The position numbers and the translations under genes are program-made. A stretch of DNA of 64,000 nucleotides. It comes from Enorma burkinafasonensis (GTDB taxonomy: Bacteria > Actinomycetota > Coriobacteriia > Coriobacteriales > Coriobacteriaceae). Below are positions 1 through 8,082 of this stretch, one piece after another. Location of the stretch: positions 62,001 through 126,000 of the forward strand of contig NZ_LR597501.1 of the NCBI RefSeq assembly GCF_902150035.1, given 5' to 3'. The stretch's first letter is position 1. The number at the start of each line of letters is the position of its first letter. The notes beneath the pieces were generated by a model. That model was not told the origin of the DNA. It did no database searches and worked only from the letters and a program-made list of their open reading frames with translations.

Positions 1-144
1 GACGTCGGCGACGAACAGGTACAGGAAGACGAACGTCAGCACGAGGCGCAGGACCGTGATGAAGTTCGATATGGTGAAGATTTGGTTCGAGGGGTAATCG
101 GGGGTGCCGATGAGGTCTTTGGTCACCCTCTTCTTACGTCTCAC
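1..144 (-). CDS. pgsA: CDP-alcohol phosphatidyltransferase (likely phosphatidylglycerophosphate synthase), 5' end only
   Basis: Only the first 48 residues are present; the rest lies beyond the left edge. The start is GTG at 144-142, with an AGGAAG/TAGG purine stretch just upstream. After a basic, soluble start (MRRKKRVTKDL) comes FTISNFITVLRLVLTFVFL, which resembles the conserved N-terminal segment and first membrane helix of CDP-diacylglycerol-glycerol-3-phosphate 3-phosphatidyltransferases (typically N-x-LTxLRxxL). That enzyme makes phosphatidylglycerophosphate in the membrane. The CDP-alcohol phosphotransferase signature is not in view, so another CDP-alcohol transferase remains possible. 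Confidence 0.65.
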   Translation of the reverse strand, partial: MRRKKRVTKDLIGTPDYPSNQIFTISNFITVLRLVLTFVFLYLFVADV

Positions 145-232
145 GATGCAAACCTACGCTTCCTAACGAGTACACGCACGTTCTGCATGATACCCATCAT
201 CGGGAAGTCTAGCCAACGGCCGGACCAGATAT

Positions 233-260
233 GAAAAAAGGCACCGGTGTAACCGGTGCC
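233..260 (-). terminator. Rho-independent terminator of tRNA-Pro
   Basis: On the minus strand a perfect GGCACCGGT/ACCGGTGCC stem with a three-base loop is followed by TTTTTT. It lies about 11 nt past the tRNA 3' end and about 90 nt before the next start codon. Confidence 0.9.
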
Positions 261-270
261 CAGGCTGCTC

Positions 271-347
<77 letters not shown>

Positions 348-379
348 AAGCAATGCCGTCTCATCTGACAGCAAAAGAT

Positions 380-408
380 ACTTTACTCAACTCTTCCGCG
401 TTGCGCAA
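380..408 (-). promoter_or_regulatory. Promoter of tRNA-Pro
   Basis: On the minus strand, -35 TTGCGC (403-408), 17-nt spacer, -10 TAAAGT (380-385), about 33 nt upstream of the tRNA. Called by eye against the housekeeping sigma consensus. Confidence 0.6.
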
Positions 409-416
409 GGCCCAAT

Positions 417-1655
417 CTAGAAAAAGCTGACGTCCGCTGTCACGGCCGCGGTGACGGGGCCGCGGAGGGCCTTCGCGCGCAGCAGGATCTCGCGGGCGAG
501 CTCGCCCTTGGTGAGCAGCGGCAGCTCCTCGACGCCTCCGGCGGTGACCCACCAGGCCTTGTCCGTGTCGCTCCCGAAGCCCGAGTCGGCGCGCGAGACG
601 TCGTTCGCCACGATGGCGTCGCATCCCTTGCGCGCGAGCTTCGCCTGCGCGTAGGCCACGGCCTCGTCCGTCTCGGCGGCGAACCCCACCACGACGCGCT
701 CCCCCTTCGCGGCCGCGAGGTCGGCGAGGATATCGGCGGTCTGGGTGAGCTCGAGCGTATCGAGGACATCGATGCCCTTCTTGAGCTTGCGCTCGGCGGG
801 GTGCGCCGGCGTGTAGTCCGCGACAGCGGCGGCGCAGACGGCCATGGTCGCGCCCTCGAAGGCGGCGAGCGCGGCGTCGTGCATCTCGCGCGCCGTCTCG
901 ACGCGCACCACGGCCATGCCGGCGGGAGCGCTCGCCTCAACAGGGCCGAGCACGAGCGTGACCTCGGCACCCATGCGCCGGGCGGCACGCGCGAGCGCGC
1001 ACCCCATCTTGCCTGAGGAGCGGTTGGCGATGTAGCGCACGCTGTCGATGGGCTCGTGGGTGGGACCCGCCGTGATGACGATATGCTCGCCCGTGAGCTC
1101 ATCGGTCGACTCAAGCACGTCGAGCGCCCGGGCGGCGATGTCCTCCGGGTCCGCGAGGCGCCCCTCGGCGACGTCACCGCAGGCGAGGTAGCCCACGCCG
1201 GGGGCGACGACCTCGACGCCGCGGCGCACGAGCACGGCGAGGTTCTCCTGGGTGGCCGCCGCGCGCCACATGTTCACGTTCATCGCGGGCGCGACGAGGA
1301 TGGGCGCCGTCGTGGCGAGGAGCGTCGTCGAGAGCAGGTCGTCGGCGATGCCGTGGGCCATCTTGGCGATGACGTTCGCCGTCGCGGGCGCCACGAGCAC
1401 GATATCGGCCTCCTGCGCGAGCGAGATGTGGTGGATGGGGTCGCTCGGGTCGTCGAAGAGGCCCACCGCCACGGGCTCGTGCGTGAGCGCCCGGAACGTG
1501 AGCGGGTCGACGAAGTGCGTCGCGTGCTCGCTCATGAGCACCTTCACGCGCAGCCCCGCCTTCTGGAGGAGCCGCACGAGCTCGCAGGACTTGTACGCCG
1601 CGATGCAGCCCGTCACGCAGACGAGCGCCGTGCGGCTCGCGGTTGGCTCCCCCAT
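417..1655 (-). CDS. coaBC: Bifunctional phosphopantothenoylcysteine decarboxylase / phosphopantothenate-cysteine ligase
   Basis: 412 aa. Cytosolic enzyme for two consecutive steps of coenzyme A synthesis: cysteine is ligated to 4'-phosphopantothenate (CoaB), then the product is decarboxylated (CoaC). The N-terminal flavoprotein domain starts [19 protein letters not shown] and carries the decarboxylase motifs APAMNVNMW and [12 protein letters not shown]. The C-terminal ligase domain begins at [20 protein letters not shown] and has the KLKKG lysine motif. The ATG at 1655 is chosen because AGGAGG precedes it by 7 nt and it follows the stop of the upstream gene by 2 nt. Last gene of a long overlapping operon, upstream of tRNA-Pro. 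Confidence 0.96.
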   Translation of the reverse strand: MGEPTASRTALVCVTGCIAAYKSCELVRLLQKAGLRVKVLMSEHATHFVDPLTFRALTHEPVAVGLFDDPSDPIHHISLAQEADIVLVAPATANVIAKMAHGIADDLLSTTLLATTAPILVAPAMNVNMWRAAATQENLAVLVRRGVEVVAPGVGYLACGDVAEGRLADPEDIAARALDVLESTDELTGEHIVITAGPTHEPIDSVRYIANRSSGKMGCALARAARRMGAEVTLVLGPVEASAPAGMAVVRVETAREMHDAALAAFEGATMAVCAAAVADYTPAHPAERKLKKGIDVLDTLELTQTADILADLAAAKGERVVVGFAAETDEAVAYAQAKLARKGCDAIVANDVSRADSGFGSDTDKAWWVTAGGVEELPLLTKGELAREILLRAKALRGPVTAAVTADVSFF

Positions 1656-1657
1656 CG

Positions 1658-2368
1658 TCAGTCCTCCTCGAGGATCAGGATGCGGTGGCAGTAGGGGCAC
1701 TCGGTGATGGCGCCCGCGCCCTTGAGGTCGTTCATCGAGGACTCGGTGAGCGTCATGCGGCAGATCGAGGGGATCGAGCCCGCGAGCCGCTCGACCGCGA
1801 GGCCCTTGTGGCGCTCGAAGGCGCGCTCGTAGCGCTCCTTAAGATCTTGGGACAGCTCGGCCATGAGCTTCTGGCGCAGGCCCTCGCAGCGCTCGATATC
1901 GGCTTGGATGCCCGCGGCGTGGTCGCGCGCGGCCTGCGCGTCGGCGAGAATCGCCTTCTCGAGCCGCGCGATGAACGAGGTGCCCTTGGCCTCGCGCTCC
2001 GATACCTGGGCGAGCTCGGTCTGGTAGTCGTTGCGCTCGAAGGCGATCTTGTCGAGCTCCTTGGCGAGCTGCGAGAGCTCGTACTCGAGGTCCTGCACGT
2101 CGGCGTAGTCCTTCGCGGACGCGGCGTGCTCCTGCGCCGCCTCGATGTCCTTGAGGCAGAGCGACTCCTCCTCGTCGAGCTCGCCGAGGTAGGTCTCGAG
2201 GTCCTTACGGCGGCCCGTCACGCGGCGGAGCTCCTCCTTCGCCGCGGCGAGCGACTTGCGCTTCTGCGCGAGCGCCTTGATCTCGGGCAGGTCGGCGAGC
2301 TCGGAGCGGTGGCGCACGAGCTCAAGGTCGGTCTCCTGCAGTTTGAGCAGCATCTGTCCTTCGCCCAT
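1658..2368 (-). CDS. Coiled-coil protein of the C4-type zinc-ribbon family (DUF164-like), ribbon degenerate
   Basis: 236 aa. Residues about 10-180 are strongly helical and charged, typical of the long antiparallel coiled coil of this family, which is often linked to Nif3-like proteins. Family members usually end in a ribbon with two CxxC pairs. Here only the second (CPYCHRIL) is intact; the first reads SICRM, so its first cysteine is a serine. Function is unknown; a nucleic-acid or protein-binding role is suggested for relatives. Its ATG directly abuts the stop of the Nif3-like gene, so the two are probably translated together. Confidence 0.8.
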   Translation of the reverse strand: MGEGQMLLKLQETDLELVRHRSELADLPEIKALAQKRKSLAAAKEELRRVTGRRKDLETYLGELDEEESLCLKDIEAAQEHAASAKDYADVQDLEYELSQLAKELDKIAFERNDYQTELAQVSEREAKGTSFIARLEKAILADAQAARDHAAGIQADIERCEGLRQKLMAELSQDLKERYERAFERHKGLAVERLAGSIPSICRMTLTESSMNDLKGAGAITECPYCHRILILEED

Positions 2369-3172
2369 TCAGCGAACTCCTTCCATAGCGGTCCACCACG
2401 CACGGGGCGGATCGAATATCTCCACATCGGTCGCGGGGCCCGCAGCCGCGCGCACGGCGTCGGCGAGCACGCCGCAGAAGGGCCGCTCCGAGGCATCGTG
2501 GCCCAGGAGCACGACGCCCACGTCGCGCCCCGCGAGGTCCTGGCAGACATGATAGCCCGCCTCGCCGCATATGACGGCATCGGCGCCGGCGGCGCGCGCC
2601 TGCTCACCGAAACCCCCGAGCGAGCCGCCGAGCACGGCGAGGCGGCGGACGGGCATCCCGGGCTCGCCCCATACGCGCGGCTCGGTCGAGAAGGCCCGCG
2701 CGGAGGCCGCCGCAAGCTCGCCGAGGGTGGTCTCAAGCGGGGCGGAGAGCATGCCGTACCCGATGGCCTCGGCATCGTCCGGGCACTCGATCGAGCCCGT
2801 GGCGACGGTGCCGGTGAGGCGGGCCATGACCTCGCGTACCTCAAGCGATCGGTCGAGATTCGTGTGGAGGGAGATCACGCTCACGCCGTGCCTAACGGCG
2901 CTGAAGACCGCCTCGGAGGCGACGGGGTGCTCGCCCGCCGCGGGCACGAAGGCGCCTGGCGCCTTGAGGTAGACGGGATGGTGCGTGACGAGCACATTGG
3001 CGCCGGAGCGGGCCGTGGCCTCGATCGAGGCGGGCGTCACGTCGAGCGCGACGAGCACGCCCCGCACCTCGTCGGCGGGGTCGCCCACGGAAAGGCCCAC
3101 ATGGTCCCAGTCCTCGGCATGCTCGGCAGGAAAGCGCGCGAGCAGCGCGTCCAGAAGCTCGCGGACCGTCAT
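2369..3172 (-). CDS. Nif3-like dinuclear metal centre hexameric protein
   Basis: 267 aa, normal length for bacterial Nif3/YqfO-type proteins without the extra middle domain. Metal-ligand motifs are visible: THHPVYLK early, and GHDASE near residue 235. These proteins form toroidal hexamers with two metals per subunit, and some relatives act as GTP cyclohydrolase 1 type 2. The true substrate in bacteria is unsettled. The start overlaps the stop of the cysteine desulfurase (ATGA), and the next gene begins immediately after its own stop, so it sits inside a coupled operon. Confidence 0.88.
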   Translation of the reverse strand: MTVRELLDALLARFPAEHAEDWDHVGLSVGDPADEVRGVLVALDVTPASIEATARSGANVLVTHHPVYLKAPGAFVPAAGEHPVASEAVFSAVRHGVSVISLHTNLDRSLEVREVMARLTGTVATGSIECPDDAEAIGYGMLSAPLETTLGELAAASARAFSTEPRVWGEPGMPVRRLAVLGGSLGGFGEQARAAGADAVICGEAGYHVCQDLAGRDVGVVLLGHDASERPFCGVLADAVRAAAGPATDVEIFDPPRAWWTAMEGVR

Positions 3173-4350
3173 GATTCCCTCCCCTCGACGAGCTCGATCA
3201 GTGCGCGCGCGAAGCGCTTGAGGTCGCCTGCGTCGACGCGGTCGTCGAAGGAGATGCGCAGCGACCCGCCCGCCTCGGCATCGGAGAGCCCCATGGCGGT
3301 GAGTACGTGGCTCGCCTTGGTGGAGCCGCTCGAGCAGGCGGAGCCGGCCGAGACGCAGAACCCCCGGCTGTCGAGCCTCAAAATGAGGTCCTCGGACTCC
3401 ATCCCGTCGACGTAGACGGAGACGATCCCCGGCAGGCGCTCGACCGCGCCGGGGTCCCCCATCGTCGCATGGATGCGGCCGCAGGCGAGAAGCTCGCGGT
3501 AGAGCCCGTCTGCGAGCGCCTGGAGCCGCGCGCGCTCGCCCGCGACCCCGGGATGCAAGGCGCGCGCGACCGCGGCCTGCGCGAGGGCGCTGCGCACGTC
3601 CTGCGTGCCGGGGCGGCGGCCAGCCTCCTGCCCGCCCCCGTGCGAGACGGCGGCAAACGGCGTGCCCTGCCTGAGGTAGAGGGCGCTCGAGGCGACGGGC
3701 CCGCCGACCTTGTGGCCGGCGAGCGAGAGCGCGTCGACGCCGAGCTCGTCGACGTCGAAGGGGATGTGCAGATAGCCCTGGATGGCGTCGGTATGGAAGC
3801 AGGCGCCGGCCGCATGCGCAACGCGGGCTAGCTCGGGGAGGGGCTGCACGACCCCCGTCTCGTTATTGGCGAGCATGATGGAGACGAGTGCGACGTCGTC
3901 ACCGAGCAGCGGCTCGAGCGCGGAGGGCAGGACTTTGCCCTGGCGGTCGGGCTTGACGGTATCGACGCTGAACCCGCGCCGCCTGAGCTCAGCCGCGTTG
4001 TCCAGGATCGAATCGTGCTCGATGGCGCTCACGACCACGCGGCAGCGCCCGTGGTCGCGCAGGCGCGCCCCCTCGGCGATGCCCAGAAGCGCGCGGACGT
4101 TAGCCTCGGTCCCGCCGGCGGTGAGCACCACCTCGTGCGGGCGCACGCGCCGACCGAGCGAGGCCGCGAGCGCGCGACGCGCCCCCTCGAGTTCGCGCGC
4201 GGCGCGGCGACCGAGCGAGTGCAGCGAGTTGGGGTTCGCGCCGGCGATGTCGGATGCGTCGTAGGCGGCCATGGCCCCGAGCGCCTCGGGACGAAGCGGC
4301 GTCGAGGCGGCGTAATCGAGGTTCACGGGCACCGGGGCGGCAGCCGTCAT
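3169..4350 (-). CDS. Cysteine desulfurase, class V aminotransferase fold
   Basis: 393 aa. PLP enzyme that removes sulfur from L-cysteine as an enzyme persulfide for Fe-S clusters or tRNA thiolation. Visible: NNETGVVQPL, the PLP-contacting HTDAIQGYLHI, the Schiff-base lysine in SLAGHKVGGP, a GGGQEAGRRPGTQ loop, and the catalytic cysteine loop SAGSACSSG. The loop length suits the IscS/NifS group rather than SufS. No scaffold gene is adjacent, so the sulfur acceptor is unknown. ATG at 4350 overlaps the rpe stop by ATGA. Symbol withheld because IscS and NifS-like paralogues cannot be separated here. Confidence 0.92.
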   Translation of the reverse strand: MTAAAPVPVNLDYAASTPLRPEALGAMAAYDASDIAGANPNSLHSLGRRAARELEGARRALAASLGRRVRPHEVVLTAGGTEANVRALLGIAEGARLRDHGRCRVVVSAIEHDSILDNAAELRRRGFSVDTVKPDRQGKVLPSALEPLLGDDVALVSIMLANNETGVVQPLPELARVAHAAGACFHTDAIQGYLHIPFDVDELGVDALSLAGHKVGGPVASSALYLRQGTPFAAVSHGGGQEAGRRPGTQDVRSALAQAAVARALHPGVAGERARLQALADGLYRELLACGRIHATMGDPGAVERLPGIVSVYVDGMESEDLILRLDSRGFCVSAGSACSSGSTKASHVLTAMGLSDAEAGGSLRISFDDRVDAGDLKRFARALIELVEGRES

Positions 4351-5030
4351 CGGTCGGCACCGGGATTCTTGGCGGCGCAGGCGAGCTCGCGCAGGCGCGC
4401 GATCTCGGCCGCGGGGTCGTCCGCGCCGAAGACCGCGGAGCCGGCCACGAAGGTGTCGGCCCCGAGCGAGGCGACGCGCTCGATGTTCTTGGCGGAGATG
4501 CCGCCGTCGACCTCGATGCTCGGGTGGGCGCCCACGCGCGCGCAGAGCTCCGTCAGGCGCTCGAGCTTCGCGTAGGTGCCCTCGATGAACGACTGCCCGC
4601 CGAAGCCCGGGTTCACGCTCATGACGAGCACCATGTCGAGCTCGGGCAGGATGTCCTCGAGGACCGAGACCGGGGTCGCGGGGTTGAGCACCGCACCCGC
4701 CTGGGCGCCGCGGTCCTTGATGTGCGTGACGGTGCGGTGGAGGTGCGTCGAGGCCTCGGCGTGCACGGTGATGACGTCCGCGCCCGCATCGAGGTACCAG
4801 TCGATGGTCTCGTCGGGGTTCGTGACCATCATGTGCACGTCGAGCGGCACGTCGCATACACGCTTGCAGGCGGCGACCACGCCGGCGCCGAACGTGAGGT
4901 TGCCGGTGAAGTGGCCGTCCATCACGTCGATGTGGATGAGGTCGGCGGTGGCGATGCGCTCGAGGTCGCGGGCGAGATGCGCCATGTCCGCGGAGAGGAT
5001 GGAGGGTGCGATGCGCACGTCATGGGCCAT
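4347..5030 (-). CDS. rpe: Ribulose-phosphate 3-epimerase
   Basis: 227 aa TIM barrel. Interconverts D-ribulose 5-phosphate and D-xylulose 5-phosphate in the pentose phosphate pathway. Signatures: APSILSAD at the N-terminus, IDVMDGHFTGNLTFG, LDVHMMV, VNPGFGGQSF and EVDGGI, with phosphate-binding GSAVFG at the end. The start at 5030 is the ATG beginning MAHDVRIAPS, with AGGTAGCCCC just upstream. It lies 14 nt after gpsA and overlaps the desulfurase start. Confidence 0.96.
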   Translation of the reverse strand: MAHDVRIAPSILSADMAHLARDLERIATADLIHIDVMDGHFTGNLTFGAGVVAACKRVCDVPLDVHMMVTNPDETIDWYLDAGADVITVHAEASTHLHRTVTHIKDRGAQAGAVLNPATPVSVLEDILPELDMVLVMSVNPGFGGQSFIEGTYAKLERLTELCARVGAHPSIEVDGGISAKNIERVASLGADTFVAGSAVFGADDPAAEIARLRELACAAKNPGADR

Positions 5031-5044
5031 GGGGCTACCTTTCT

Positions 5045-6061
5045 CTAGGCGGTCTCGATATCGAGGCCGTAGAACTCCTCGGTGGGGAACCGGTCGATGA
5101 GCATGTGGAGCGCCTCGTCCATCGAGGCGTCGCCGTAGAGGGCCGCCTCGAGCGCGAAGGTGATGGGCGCGTCGACCCCGAGCGAGCGGGCGAGCTGCGC
5201 GGTGCTTCTGGCCGCGACGGCGCCCTCGACGATCATGTGGGTGCGCGCCTGGTACTCGTCGAGGCTCTCGCCGTGCGCGAACGACAGGCCGAAGGTGCGG
5301 TTGCGCGAGTGCGGCGAGGTGCAGGTGGCGATGAGGTCGCCCATACCGGCGAGCCCCATGCACGTCATGGGCCGCCCGCCGCGCGCGTAGACGATGCGGC
5401 TGATCTCGGCCAGGCCGCGCGTCATGATGAGCGCGAGCGTGTTGTCGCCGTAGCCAACACCCGCCGCGATGCCGCAGACGATGGCGATGACGTTCTTCAC
5501 GGCGCCGCAGGTCTCGATGCCGCACATGTCGTCTGAGGTGTAGATGCGGAAGCTCGGCGAGATGAGCAGGTCCTTGAAGAACTCGGCGACCGCCGGGTCG
5601 GCGGCGGCGATGACCGCGGCCGAGAGGCTGCCCTTGCAGATCTCCTCGGCGTGGTTGGGGCCCGAGAGCGCCGCGACGCGCTCCTCCCCGCCCAGCTCCT
5701 CGATCACCACATCGCTCATGAGCTTGCCGGTATCGGCCTCGATGCCCTTGGTGAGCGTGAGCACGGGAACGTGCGCGGGCACCTCGGACGCGGCCGCCCG
5801 CAGCGTCGAGCGGATGAAGGGGGACGGCACGACGACGATGATGCCGTCCGTGCCGGCGAGCGCTGCGGCGAAGTCGCCGGTGCAGGTGACGTTCTCGGGC
5901 AGCGTGTAGTAGGTGAGGTAGAGCGGGTTTCGGTGCTCGCGGTTGATGCCGTCGGGCACCGGCGCGTCATGCGACCAGAGCACCACCTCGTCCGCCTTGG
6001 CGGCGGCCACACCGGATATGGCGGTACCCCACGACCCGGCACCGATGACCGTGACCTTCAT
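5045..6061 (-). CDS. gpsA: NAD(P)-dependent glycerol-3-phosphate dehydrogenase
   Basis: 338 aa, full length. Reduces dihydroxyacetone phosphate to sn-glycerol 3-phosphate, the backbone for phospholipids. The Rossmann fingerprint GAGSWGTA is at residues 7-14. Also seen are LTKGIE, LSGPNHAEEI and the catalytic-lysine region TCGAVKNVIAI, followed by GMGDLIATC. The next upstream gene is plsY (stop and ATG adjacent), so enzyme and acyltransferase for the same lipid step are co-expressed. Confidence 0.96.
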   Translation of the reverse strand: MKVTVIGAGSWGTAISGVAAAKADEVVLWSHDAPVPDGINREHRNPLYLTYYTLPENVTCTGDFAAALAGTDGIIVVVPSPFIRSTLRAAASEVPAHVPVLTLTKGIEADTGKLMSDVVIEELGGEERVAALSGPNHAEEICKGSLSAAVIAAADPAVAEFFKDLLISPSFRIYTSDDMCGIETCGAVKNVIAIVCGIAAGVGYGDNTLALIMTRGLAEISRIVYARGGRPMTCMGLAGMGDLIATCTSPHSRNRTFGLSFAHGESLDEYQARTHMIVEGAVAARSTAQLARSLGVDAPITFALEAALYGDASMDEALHMLIDRFPTEEFYGLDIETA

Positions 6062-6724
6062 CTAGGCCTCCTTCTTGGACCCGAACGAGAGCTTGGACTC
6101 CGTGCCCGCGCGCAGCCGGCCGATGTTGGCGCGGTGCGCCCAGACCACCGACCAGCCGAGCAGCGCCCACACGGCGATGGCCGCGGGCGCGAGATGCGGG
6201 AACGCGACGAACACCGTCACCGGCACGACGGCCGCGGTGACGATGGAGCCCACCGAGACGTAGCGCGTGATGGCCACGAGCACGATGAAGATGGCGAGGT
6301 GCACGATGGCGAGCGGCCAGAAGAAGCCGAAGAGGATGCCCACGCCCGTGGCGATGCCCTTGCCACCGTGGAAGTGCAGGTAGGGCGAGAAGATGTGGCC
6401 GTAGAGGCACGCGAGCGCCACGAGGGCGACCATGAGGTCGACGGGGACCCCGGCGTCCCAGGAGCCGCCAAGCAGCACCTGCTTGGCCGCGACCATGCAG
6501 ACCGTGCCCTTGAGCAGGTCGAACGCGAGCGTGATGGCCGCGACCTTGGGGCCCGCGACGCGCAGCGCGTTGGTGGTGCCGATGTTGCCCGAGCCCTCCT
6601 GCTGGAGGTCCTTGTGCGCGAAGCGCTTGGCGAGGATCTTGCCGAAGGGGATCCCGCAGATGAGGTACGAGACGAGCATGAGCCCGAGCTCGAGGTAGAT
6701 GGCAGTGTCGAGGCCGTGTCCCAT
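6062..6724 (-). CDS. plsY: Acyl-phosphate:glycerol-3-phosphate acyltransferase
   Basis: 220 aa polytopic membrane protein. PlsY moves the acyl group from acyl-phosphate onto glycerol 3-phosphate, the first committed phospholipid step, using the glycerol phosphate made by the adjacent GpsA. The conserved cytoplasmic loops are visible: GIPFGKILAKR, SGNIGTTNALR and FHGGKGIATGVG, with five or more hydrophobic segments. The C-terminus is basic (SKLSFGSKKEA). The stop is directly next to the gpsA ATG. Confidence 0.95.
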   Translation of the reverse strand: MGHGLDTAIYLELGLMLVSYLICGIPFGKILAKRFAHKDLQQEGSGNIGTTNALRVAGPKVAAITLAFDLLKGTVCMVAAKQVLLGGSWDAGVPVDLMVALVALACLYGHIFSPYLHFHGGKGIATGVGILFGFFWPLAIVHLAIFIVLVAITRYVSVGSIVTAAVVPVTVFVAFPHLAPAAIAVWALLGWSVVWAHRANIGRLRAGTESKLSFGSKKEA

Positions 6725-6725
6725 G

Positions 6726-8060
6726 CTACTCCCCTGCCTTCCCGTCGTTCTTGCGCTGGAACCTCAGGCGGATGGGCGTGCCGGCGAAATCGAACTTCTC
6801 GCGCATGCGGTTCTCGATGTAGCGGCGGTACGTGGGGTCCACCAGGTCGGGATGGTTCACGAAGAAGGTGAACGTGGGCGGGTTCACCCCCGTCTGGGTC
6901 ACGTAGTGCATGCGCAGGCGCCGCTTGCCGTCGACGACCGTGTGGCCGAACTCGCGGAGCTCGGTGAGGAAGCGGTTCAGGGCCGACGTGGTGAACTTCT
7001 GGGAGCGGGCGGCGGCCGCCTTGTCGACGAGGCTCCAGATCTTCTCGACCGAGCGGCCGGTGAGCGCGGAGATGCGCAGGTACGGGGCCCACGGCGCGAG
7101 CGTCATGCGACGGTCGACGGTCTCCATGACCTGGGCGCGCCGCTCGTCGTCGGCGAGCAGGTCCCACTTGTTGAGCAGGATCACGAGCGCGCAGCCGCGC
7201 TCGATGGCGAGGTTCGCGACCTTCTGGTCCTGCTCGGTCATGCCGATGCTCGCGTCGACCACAAGCAGCGCCACGTCGGCGCGGTCGATGGCGCGCAGAC
7301 CGCGGACCATTGAGTAGTACTCGACGTTCTCGTAGACGGTGCTCTTCTTGCGGATGCCCGCGGTGTCCACGAGCCGGTAGCGCTTGCCGCCGCGCTCCAC
7401 GTAGGTGTCGATGGCGTCGCGCGTGGTGCCCGCCACGTCGGAGACGATGGAGCGGTCGGAGCCCAGGATCTTGTTGAAGAGCGACGACTTGCCGGCGTTG
7501 GGGCGCCCGATGATGGCCACGCCGAGCGCATCGGGGAACGGCTCCTCGTCCTCGCGCTCGGGCGGCAGCGCGGCGACGACCTCGTCGAGCAGGTCCCCGG
7601 TGCCGTGCCCGTGGTGGGCCGAGATGGGCCGCGGGTCGCCGATGCCGAGCGAGTAGAACTCCCAGAGGCGCTCCTCCTCGCGGTCGGGGTTGTCGAGCTT
7701 GTTCACGAGCAGGAAGATGGGCTTCTTCACGCGCTTGAGCATGCGCGCGACCGACTCGTCCTCCTCGGTGACGCCAACCGACCCGTCCACGACGAAGAGC
7801 ACGACGTCCGCCTCCTCGGCGGCGGCGAGCGCCTGGTCGCGGATCGAGGCGGAGAAGACGTCCTCGCTCTTGAGCGGCTCGATGCCGCCCGTGTCGACGA
7901 GGATGAAGTCGCGGCCGTTCCAGTCCGCGTCATGGTACGAGCGGTCGCGCGTGACGCCGCGGCTCTCGTGCACGATGGCGTCCTGGGTGCGCGCGAGGCG
8001 GTTCACAAGCGTCGACTTGCCGACGTTCGGCCTGCCTACGACGGCTACGATGGGTTTCAT
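6726..8060 (-). CDS. der: Ribosome biogenesis GTPase Der (EngA), tandem GTPase domains
   Basis: 444 aa. Essential GTPase for 50S subunit assembly. Two G domains in series carry GRPNVGKST near residue 8 and GRPNAGKSS near residue 180, each with its own DTGGIE or DTAGIR switch and NKLD/NKWD specificity motif. A KH-like domain follows and ends FAGTPIRLRFQRK. The ATG at 8060 (MKPIVAVVGRPN) has an AAGGAGC upstream. It precedes plsY by a single base and follows the DUF512 gene by 22 nt. Confidence 0.97.
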   Translation of the reverse strand: MKPIVAVVGRPNVGKSTLVNRLARTQDAIVHESRGVTRDRSYHDADWNGRDFILVDTGGIEPLKSEDVFSASIRDQALAAAEEADVVLFVVDGSVGVTEEDESVARMLKRVKKPIFLLVNKLDNPDREEERLWEFYSLGIGDPRPISAHHGHGTGDLLDEVVAALPPEREDEEPFPDALGVAIIGRPNAGKSSLFNKILGSDRSIVSDVAGTTRDAIDTYVERGGKRYRLVDTAGIRKKSTVYENVEYYSMVRGLRAIDRADVALLVVDASIGMTEQDQKVANLAIERGCALVILLNKWDLLADDERRAQVMETVDRRMTLAPWAPYLRISALTGRSVEKIWSLVDKAAAARSQKFTTSALNRFLTELREFGHTVVDGKRRLRMHYVTQTGVNPPTFTFFVNHPDLVDPTYRRYIENRMREKFDFAGTPIRLRFQRKNDGKAGE

Positions 8061-8082
8061 AGAGGCTCCTTGAGCAGATGGG

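Noticed and set aside
1643-3415. Long plus-strand open frames opposite real genes (also at 31802-34594, 42320-45109 and 47813-51214)
   Set aside because: They lie antisense to clear families, have Arg/Ala/Glu/His-rich low-complexity translations and no recognisable domains. They are by-products of high GC in which stop codons are rare.
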